From: Photobacterium iliopiscarium
Lineage (GTDB): Bacteria; Pseudomonadota; Gammaproteobacteria; Enterobacterales; Vibrionaceae
Direction of reading: 5' to 3'
Length of the DNA: 64,000 nt
Assembly: GCF_003026395.1 (NCBI RefSeq)
Contig: NZ_PYOO01000003.1
Coordinates: forward strand, 354,314-418,313
Shown: piece after piece, positions 56,482 through 64,000 of the stretch
Position numbering within the stretch: the stretch's first letter is position 1
Layout: each line of letters starts with the position of its first letter
Program-made: the position numbers and the translations under genes
The notes under the pieces: generated by a model
Databases searched by the model: none
Told to the model about the DNA's origin: nothing
The model's input: only the letters and a program-made list of their open reading frames with translations

Positions 56482-57193
56482 GTTTAACTCCATTGGTTAA
56501 ATGCTTTAAAAACTTTCTAATTGTCTGCCCATATAAGTGCGTACTATCTATTTTTTTAAGCGTGTATCGCAGGGCAGTATTTTTTAGGAACCCCTCTATT
56601 CTGTGACTGAGTTCGCATTAAGGCAAATAATAAAAAATGATGTTCACAATTAATTGTTGTTTTTTCACACGTGTCAAAAAAATGACTTCTGAAAAATAAA
56701 TCTTTCAGAAATAATTTAGATAAATGAAAAAAACGTTTTTTTTAAACGATTTAATTCATATAAAAAAAGATAAAATTAATAATTATTTTGAAATTTAAAC
56801 AAAGCAAACAACAAGTTAAATTTAAAATCTCCTTAAGACATTACCTAAAAAAAAATATGAAAAAGATACCATTTTATACTATAGATAATGTGATAAATAA
56901 TCATATAGCACTATTTAAGGTTCGAATTATCCTTTATCATCTCTTCCATAAATATTTTTTTTTGTTAGCATTTGCTTTGAAAATAAAGATTCGAGATATG
57001 TAATGGACTTTTCCATGGTCGAAATAGAAGAAGTAACTCCCCTGTTGCACTTTTATTTACTGCCAAAAATGATGCTTTTATGTCGCTATAAAAAACCAGA
57101 CACTTCGATATTAAAAGTAATAACAATAAAAAAAGCCGTCGTCATAGAGACGTATACTGCGCAAAACAGATACTAAGATAGGTAGTTAAAGCC
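56482..57193. other. AT-rich region between the OmpA-like gene and the ToxR-like gene
   Basis: This region of 712 bases is about three-quarters A+T. It must hold the OmpA-like promoter on the left and the regulator's promoter on the right. Two weak frames (56788-57003 starting TTG, and 57003-57176 starting ATG, overlapping by one base) have poor ribosome sites and low-complexity products. I do not call them. Confidence 0.45.
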
Positions 57194-57859
57194 ATGATCA
57201 TATATAAATACGGTAAGGATGTTTTTGAACCGCAAAAAAGCGCTTATACCAACCAAGAGGCCACCACTAAACTTAGTGCTAGCGAAACAAAGATCCTCCA
57301 ATTTTTAATTGATAACAGTGGCGAAATTATCAGTCGAGAAAAATTATTGGAAATTGGCTGGCCAGATAAAGTCGTTGTACCAAACTCTTTGAATGTAGCT
57401 ATAGCTAATTTACGTAAAGCATTTAAAAGTAAAAATGAAATTATCATTACGATTAAAGGTGCAGGCTTTACCATTGCCAATAACACTTTTATTCAACAAC
57501 AGTTTCAACCAGAAATTATCGTCGATAATGAACAACACCAAACTGAACAATTGCAACCAATCGATAATCATACCGATAATAATGCGATTGGCACCGATAC
57601 TAATCACACCAAAGTATCATCAACAAACCAATCATTTCCAACCATGGCCAAAATTGGTTATAGCATCTGTTTAACGGTTATGTTTGCTTGGGTTATGCTT
57701 TGGGCTAGCAGCTGGCAATCTCCACCTTGCGTTACCGTCAATAATCAAAAGATTTGTGGTAATATTGAATTGCTCAACTTACAAAAGCTGCCACAAAACT
57801 TGAGTGGTAAAAATACGGTTTACATTGATACCACTGGAAAAATGTATGAAAAAATTTAA
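57194..57859 (+). CDS. ToxR/CadC-like membrane-bound transcriptional regulator
   Basis: This is a one-component regulator of 221 residues spanning the inner membrane. The cytoplasmic winged helix (about 20-100) has the OmpR/ToxR-type SASETKILQFLIDNSGEIIS and an IANLRKAF recognition region. A polar Gln/Asn/Asp-rich linker (about 100-150) follows. Then come one transmembrane helix (about 152-174) and a short periplasmic tail with two cysteines in CVTVNNQKIC, as in ToxR-type proteins. Its last 14 bases overlap the next gene, which encodes a small membrane partner. That layout is shared with toxRS, tcpPH and vtrAC. Ligand and targets are unknown, and the upstream OmpA-like porin is a candidate target by position. 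Confidence 0.85.
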   Translation: MIIYKYGKDVFEPQKSAYTNQEATTKLSASETKILQFLIDNSGEIISREKLLEIGWPDKVVVPNSLNVAIANLRKAFKSKNEIIITIKGAGFTIANNTFIQQQFQPEIIVDNEQHQTEQLQPIDNHTDNNAIGTDTNHTKVSSTNQSFPTMAKIGYSICLTVMFAWVMLWASSWQSPPCVTVNNQKICGNIELLNLQKLPQNLSGKNTVYIDTTGKMYEKI

Positions 57860-58283
57860 ATATCTCGTCATAGCGTTGTTAATTTTGATGCTATATCCTG
57901 TTATTAACGGTATGGGGTGTGACTTTAACTATAAATACATAAATCCCAACCACGAACAGTTTGGTAGCTGTAAATTTGGGCAATACACTTTAATTGATTA
58001 CCCAAACCCAAAACAAGATAATGGCTATACGGTATTAAAAGGTCTTTATTTCTATGCCTTTGGCAATGCAGCAGTATTAGTTGTCGATACTGAAGATCAC
58101 ACGAAAAAGATCACCGATGCAGCGATTGAAAGCCTCAATTGGACCAATGAGCGGTTTTGGCGTCAATTCAATCTCAAGCGATTAGACAATAAAACCATGG
58201 TTAGCTACAAATCATCACCTAAAAAGGAATTGCATGTTATTCCTTATGATGGAACCTTATCTCTAACCGATAGTGATCACTAA
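57846..58283 (+). CDS. Predicted membrane partner of the ToxR-like regulator
   Basis: This 145-residue protein has an N-terminal membrane anchor (about 4-22, VIALLILMLYPVI) and a periplasmic domain of ~120 residues with two cysteines (C25 and C42). I recognise no named domain. The ATG at 57846 lies inside the 3' end of the regulator gene (14-base overlap, different frame), so translation is coupled. Position, topology and size match ToxS, TcpH and VtrC, which bind their regulator's periplasmic tail and help sense bile or stabilise it. That role here is inferred from gene arrangement. Its stop lies six bases before a terminator shared with convergent cueR. Confidence 0.7.
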   Translation: MKKFKYLVIALLILMLYPVINGMGCDFNYKYINPNHEQFGSCKFGQYTLIDYPNPKQDNGYTVLKGLYFYAFGNAAVLVVDTEDHTKKITDAAIESLNWTNERFWRQFNLKRLDNKTMVSYKSSPKKELHVIPYDGTLSLTDSDH

Positions 58284-58288
58284 CACAC

Positions 58289-58320
58289 TAACGGCTAAAT
58301 AATCATTATTTAGCCGTTTT
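58289..58320. terminator. Shared terminator of the ToxR-like pair and cueR
   Basis: Perfect 14 bp stem, AACGGCTAAATAAT / ATTATTTAGCCGTT, with a one-base nominal loop and T-runs on both strands. Its right arm overlaps the last codons and stop of cueR. Confidence 0.85.
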
Positions 58321-58705
58321 TAGTTAAACTATCTAAAATTGGACAGCGTGCGCTTTTATCCCCAGGACACTGATCCGTTAACGCCGCTAATGTCAGTTTA
58401 ATTTGTTTTAACTCTTCAATTTTATGATCTATTTCTATTAACTTTTGCTGTGCTTTCTGCTTAACATCTCGACTATGACGATCTGGATTAGTCGATAATG
58501 CAAGTAGTTGTTGGCACTCATCTAAAGAAAACCCAATCATTCGAGAACGTTTAATCAATAACAATTCAGCTATATGGCTAGCATTGTAATAACGATAACC
58601 ATTAGTCCCTCGTGGCGCGGCACTGATTACCCCTTTACTTTCATAAAAACGAATCGTTTTAGCCGTTAATCCTGTTTGTTTAGCAACATCACTAATACTC
58701 ATCAT
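58310..58705 (-). CDS. cueR: Copper-responsive MerR-family regulator CueR
   Basis: CueR senses cytoplasmic Cu(I) and activates copA by distorting a long-spacer promoter. The 131 residues contain the MerR helix-turn-helix (SISDVAKQTGLTAKTIRFYE), a dimerisation helix and the metal loop CPGDKSARCPI with the two cysteines in the CueR spacing. Two ATGs open the gene (58705 and 58702), and homologues starting MNISDVA favour the second. It is divergent from copA with the MerR-type promoter between them. Its 3' end lies within a bidirectional terminator. Confidence 0.95.
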   Translation of the reverse strand: MMSISDVAKQTGLTAKTIRFYESKGVISAAPRGTNGYRYYNASHIAELLLIKRSRMIGFSLDECQQLLALSTNPDRHSRDVKQKAQQKLIEIDHKIEELKQIKLTLAALTDQCPGDKSARCPILDSLTKNG

Positions 58706-58736
58706 TACTAATTCTCTCTCTTTAGTTAAACAACCC

Positions 58737-58767
58737 TTGACATTATAGTTACTGGAAGGATTATGCT
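58737..58767 (+). promoter_or_regulatory. CueR-type promoter of copA
   Basis: TTGACA (58737-58742) and TATGCT (58762-58767) are 19 bases apart, the long spacing typical of MerR-family promoters. The right operator half GGAAGG (58754-58759) matches the E. coli copA site, and the left half is degenerate (ATTAT). Confidence 0.82.
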
Positions 58768-58804
58768 AAACACACTATTTAATCTAAGCATCAAAGGCGA
58801 GCAC

Positions 58805-61717
<2,913 letters not shown>

Positions 61718-61718
61718 T

Positions 61719-61802
61719 ATGTGTTTATTATTAGGCGTTGCAGCAATTGGATTTATTGTCTGGTGGTTCTGGCTTAATCCACGTTCTCGTAATTCAAAAT
61801 AA
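61719..61802 (+). CDS. Small membrane peptide co-transcribed with copA, 27 residues
   Basis: An ATG at 61719, one base after the copA stop, has AGGAG seven bases upstream inside the last codons of copA. It encodes MCLLLGVAAIGFIVWWFW followed by LNPRSRNSK. This is a single hydrophobic helix with a cysteine near the N-terminus and a basic C-terminal tail, so it probably sits in the inner membrane with the tail in the cytoplasm. A TTCG-loop terminator follows 30 bases later, so it is the last gene of the copper transcript. CcoS-type peptides behind other Cu-ATPase genes are a loose parallel only. A helper of CopA is inferred from position. Confidence 0.68.
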   Translation: MCLLLGVAAIGFIVWWFWLNPRSRNSK

Positions 61803-61831
61803 TACGAGTCCAGTAACTGGATAATCATATT

Positions 61832-61855
61832 AAGGCTACTTCGGTAGCCTTTTTT
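61832..61855 (+). terminator. Terminator of the copA transcript
   Basis: AAGGCTAC-TTCG-GTAGCCTT followed by T-run, with a very stable tetraloop. Confidence 0.93.
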
Positions 61856-61917
61856 GATCTCGTTTTCTATCAATCTTTGATATAAATTAATCAATATTAT
61901 TTAATTTATGGTGACGC

Positions 61918-62781
61918 ATGTTCAAATCTCTCTTATCCAAAGCATTATTGGTGCTGCCTTTTATTGCCCAACCGATACTTGCCGATCCTATTGTTTGGAA
62001 AATTTATGACCAACAGCGTGAATTTTATGTTTTAGGTTCTATTCATGCGGGTAAAGAAGCAATGTTCCCCCTACCTGATATATTTCTCGAACAGTGGCAA
62101 CAAGCTGATGCCTTAATTGTAGAAGCTAATATACTGCAACAATCAACAGCTACGCCCACACTATCCCCGCCCTTTACGCACCAAGCATTACCTGAACCAG
62201 TACTCAAAAAATTAAAAAAAATCACTACCGTATTGAACATTCCATTTGAAGCATTATTGCAACAACCACCGTGGTTAACGGCCGTAACGCTACAGCTGGC
62301 GCTAGCTGATAAGCTCGACCTTAAAGCAGATTATGGTATCGACTATGTATTATTACAGCGCGCACAACAGCAGCATCTTCCTATCCTTGAATTAGAAAGT
62401 GTTAGCCAACAATTTAAGATGTTAGAAAACCTGCCAGAAAATGGCGCACCAATGCTAATTGACACTATTAATGAATGGGACCAAACCCAGTCATCATTAC
62501 GTTGCTTAGTGAAAGTGTGGCAACACGGAGACAGTGAAAAACTTGAACAACTTTTTCAAGAAAGCCAATTTGATCCAACCACTGATGATGCTTTAATTTT
62601 TAATCGTAATAAGCATTGGGCTGAAACACTCACACACACCGCCCCCTATCAATCAGGAAAATTTATGATTGTGGTTGGTGCCTTTCATTTAATTGGCGAT
62701 CAAGGACTGCCTAATCTAATGAAACAACAAGGATTTAAGGTTGAGAAAATCACCTCCAGTACAGAAGCTAATTGCAACTAA
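61918..62781 (+). CDS. TraB/GumN family protein
   Basis: This is a secreted or periplasmic protein of 287 residues with a signal peptide (1-22, cleavage after LA). The TraB/GumN fold of the Tiki-like metalloprotease superfamily follows. The first signature is VLGSIHAGKE (His), then a VEANIL strand and the C-terminal signature VVGAFHLIGDQGLPNLMKQQGF (His). The family includes TraB pheromone shutdown proteins and eukaryotic Tiki proteases, but bacterial members of this kind have no established substrate. It stands alone between the copper operon and the tRNA region. The start at 61918 is supported by the signal peptide. Confidence 0.88.
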   Translation: MFKSLLSKALLVLPFIAQPILADPIVWKIYDQQREFYVLGSIHAGKEAMFPLPDIFLEQWQQADALIVEANILQQSTATPTLSPPFTHQALPEPVLKKLKKITTVLNIPFEALLQQPPWLTAVTLQLALADKLDLKADYGIDYVLLQRAQQQHLPILELESVSQQFKMLENLPENGAPMLIDTINEWDQTQSSLRCLVKVWQHGDSEKLEQLFQESQFDPTTDDALIFNRNKHWAETLTHTAPYQSGKFMIVVGAFHLIGDQGLPNLMKQQGFKVEKITSSTEANCN

Positions 62782-63092
62782 AGTGGGGTTTTCTTAATAG
62801 TGGTCGGTGAAGAGCAATATTTTAATAGAATTGATTAACTGACCGTATTTGAAAGCCTTCGATTCCTTATCGTCCTCGTGGGTATTCAACGATAGCAAGG
62901 TGAGTAATTAACATAACGAGATGAAGGGGTTATCATCCGTCATCTCGGAAGGGAGGCACGAGCTATCCGTGATCTATTCATCACGCACTTGAGCATTAAA
63001 GACGCCCTATCGCTGCGCTCCATAATCTTACTGCCAGTAATGGCGAAAGAGGACTTAAAATTAGCTCATAAACTTATTATAATTAGTATTAA
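62782..63092. other. Intergenic region with a tRNA-Pro remnant and a dispersed repeat
   Basis: A fragment identical to the 3' end of tRNA-Pro (tggtcggtgaagag) lies at 62801-62814. At about 62935-63010 there is a diverged copy of module B of the dispersed repeat (ctatccgtgatctattcat ... cttgagcattaaagacgcc). No gene is seen. Confidence 0.65.
62935..63012. repeat. Diverged module B of the dispersed palindromic repeat
   Basis: It shares 'ccgtcatctcggaag', 'agctatccgtgatctattcat' and 'aaagacgcc' with the 6.9-8.5 kb array but has lost one arm of the inverted repeat. Confidence 0.75.
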
Positions 63093-63095
63093 TAG

Positions 63096-63170
63096 TGATC
63101 AGTGAACCCCCGACCCTCAGGTCCGCCACACCTAACATCAGAGATGCGCTATCAAACTACGCTATTCACC
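63096..63170 (-). pseudogene. Decayed tRNA-Pro copy (shortened)
   Basis: The 5' half (gctattcacc ... ctatcaaactac, D-arm region) and the T-arm remnant (gaacccccgaccct) of tRNA-Pro are present. The anticodon stem is replaced by 'gtccgccacacctaacatcagag', so it cannot read a codon. Confidence 0.75.
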
Positions 63171-63184
63171 ACTTTCTACAGACG

Positions 63185-63216
63185 AAAAAAAACCTGAATC
63201 TTTCGATTCAGATTTC
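63185..63216 (-). terminator. Terminator within the tRNA-Pro repeat array, copy 1
   Basis: On the reverse strand the stem CTGAATC-GAAA-GATTCAG is followed by a run of eight T. Confidence 0.8.
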
Positions 63217-63223
63217 TTAATAG

Positions 63224-63323
63224 TGGTCGGTGAAGAGCCAAGGTTCTAATTTCGGTGAACCCCCGACCCTCAGGTCCACCACACCTAACATCAGAGATGC
63301 GCTATCAAACTACGCTATTCACC
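63224..63323 (-). pseudogene. Decayed tRNA-Pro copy, 100-base type
   Basis: It keeps the acceptor ends (tggtcggtgaagag and gctattcacc) and D-arm but has a ~15-base insertion at the T-arm and a broken anticodon arm. Confidence 0.8.
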
Positions 63324-63337
63324 ACTTTCTACAGACG

Positions 63338-63369
63338 AAAAAAAACCCGAATCTTTCGATTCAGGTTTC
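63338..63369 (-). terminator. Terminator within the tRNA-Pro repeat array, copy 2
   Basis: Reverse-strand stem with GAAA loop (CTGAATC / GATTCGG, one mismatch) and eight T. Confidence 0.8.
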
Positions 63370-63376
63370 TTAATAG

Positions 63377-63476
63377 TGGTCGGTAAAGAGCCAAGGTTCT
63401 AATATCAGTGAACCCCCGACCCTCTGGTCCGCCACACCTAACATCAGAGATGCCCGACTAAACTGCACTATTCACC
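63377..63476 (-). pseudogene. Decayed tRNA-Pro copy, 100-base type
   Basis: It has the same insertion and anticodon change as the copy at 63224-63323, with further substitutions (gatgcccgactaaactgcac). It starts 153 bases after that copy. Confidence 0.8.
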
Positions 63477-63490
63477 ACTTTCTACAGGCG

Positions 63491-63522
63491 AAAAAAAACC
63501 CGAATCTTTCGATTCAGGTTTC
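63491..63522 (-). terminator. Terminator within the tRNA-Pro repeat array, copy 3
   Basis: Reverse-strand stem with GAAA loop followed by eight T. Confidence 0.8.
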
Positions 63523-63529
63523 TTAATTG

Positions 63530-63600
63530 TGGTCGGTGAAGAGCCAAGGTTCTAATATCCGTGAACCCCCGACCCTCGGGTTATCCAAGCTACTATCTAT
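63530..63600 (-). pseudogene. Decayed tRNA-Pro copy, truncated
   Basis: The acceptor 3' half and T-arm with insertion are present. The 5' half of the tRNA is replaced by unrelated sequence. Confidence 0.7.
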
Positions 63601-63612
63601 TTTCTACAGACG

Positions 63613-63645
63613 AAAAAAAACCGCATCTTTCGATACGGTTTTCTT
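63613..63645 (-). terminator. Terminator directly behind the intact tRNA-Pro
   Basis: Reverse-strand stem AAAACCGTATC-GAAA-GATGCGG type with one mismatch, followed by eight T. It begins six bases after the intact tRNA-Pro ends. Confidence 0.82.
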
Positions 63646-63650
63646 AATAG

Positions 63651-63727
<77 letters not shown>

Positions 63728-63750
63728 ACTAATTCTTTTCTAGGAACGCT

Positions 63751-63822
63751 ACTAGAAGGGTCAACCCTCTGGTCCGCTATTCCTAACATCAGAGATGCGC
63801 TATCAAACTGCGCTATTCACCG
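63751..63822 (-). pseudogene. Decayed tRNA-Pro copy between tRNA-Pro and tRNA-His
   Basis: It keeps the 5' acceptor strand and D-arm (gcgctatcaaactgcgctattcaccg on the plus strand). The anticodon arm has changed and the 3' acceptor half is lost. Confidence 0.75.
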
Positions 63823-63875
63823 ACAATGTTTAGGCTTACAAGGCCAAGGTCTCTAATAAAAGATAACCTGAATAA

Positions 63876-63952
63876 TGGGGTGGCTAACGAGGCTTGAACT
63901 CGCGACAACCGGAATCACAATCCGGGACTCTACCAACTGAGCTATAGCCACC
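63876..63952 (-). tRNA. tRNA-His(GUG)
   Basis: This is 77 bases including the extra G at position -1 and encoded CCA. The anticodon GTG lies in GATTGTGATTC, and the acceptor GTGGCTA pairs with TAGCCAC. It belongs to the leftward tRNA cluster. Confidence 0.96.
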
Positions 63953-63960
63953 ATTGTAAG

Positions 63961-64000
63961 TGGTCGGTGAAGAGGGATTCGAACCCCCGACCCTCTGGTC
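63961..64000 (-). tRNA. tRNA-Pro, 3' half (cut by window edge)
   Basis: Its 40 bases are identical to the 3' half of the tRNA-Pro at 63651-63727, including the intact T-arm, so a second complete tRNA-Pro gene probably continues beyond the window. Confidence 0.85.

Noticed and set aside
56788..57176. Two tandem frames (71 codons from TTG, 57 codons from ATG) that overlap by one base before the ToxR-like gene
   Set aside because: Very AT-rich, low-complexity products with weak ribosome sites. The TAATG overlap is suggestive but can arise by chance.

Overview
The window looks like chromosomal DNA of a low-GC member of the Vibrionaceae, most likely a Photobacterium (inference). The signs are the gene order (a mannose PTS cluster like that of Vibrio cholerae, yfbU/yfbV/ackA/pta, and ybbA-ybbP facing tesA-ybbO-cnoX), a ToxR-type membrane regulator, a long tandem tRNA-Tyr array, and many copies of a palindromic intergenic repeat. 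Most of it is ordinary core genome. No phage, integron, IS element or CRISPR array was seen.

Layout. 1-6.8 kb: 5' part of aroC, then a mannose/fructose-type PTS block (EIIABC, ManA, a divergent AraC regulator, an EIIA fused to an HPr-like domain without its histidine, and a lone EIIB). 6.8-8.5 kb: eight tandem ~195 bp palindromic repeat units. 8.6-14.1 kb: rluF and an RND efflux operon. 14.2-15.6 kb: eight tRNA-Tyr genes in a 175 bp tandem array with a stable-RNA type promoter and one terminator. 15.8-17.1 kb: a 43-residue small protein and xthA. 17.5-31 kb: the pyruvate formate-lyase region, focA-pflB behind a well-placed FNR site, then a VieSAB/RocSAR-like three-gene signalling cassette (REC-TPR protein, BvgS-type hybrid kinase, REC-EAL c-di-GMP phosphodiesterase), then pflA, a 35-residue membrane peptide and fhs. 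31.3-40.7 kb: yfbU, a kinase/NtrC-like regulator pair whose regulator lacks key AAA+ motifs, a DUF2057 protein, a porin, rlmA, a ChaN-type lipoprotein and a DUF6172 protein. 40.8-47 kb: yfbV, ackA, pta, yfcE, yfcH. 47-48.9 kb: an AT-rich acyltransferase gene, probably accessory. 48.9-54.8 kb: ybbP-ybbA opposite tesA-ybbO, then a 23-residue peptide and cnoX. 54.9-58.3 kb: a META lipoprotein, an OmpA-type porin and a ToxR-like regulator overlapping a small membrane partner gene. 58.3-61.8 kb: cueR and copA with a MerR-type promoter, plus a 27-residue membrane peptide directly behind copA. 61.9 kb to the end: a TraB/GumN protein, then tRNA-Pro and tRNA-His genes mixed with decayed tRNA-Pro copies, each followed by a terminator.

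How the parts fit. The middle of the window is a mixed-acid fermentation and C1 district: PflB makes acetyl-CoA and formate, FocA exports formate, PflA activates PflB, Fhs feeds formate into folate, and Pta-AckA turns acetyl-CoA into acetate and ATP. The c-di-GMP/phosphorelay cassette lies inside this district between the enzyme and its activase. I consider that the most interesting arrangement here, followed by the overlapping ToxR-like pair, the decayed tRNA-Pro/terminator array and four small proteins below the usual annotation cutoff.
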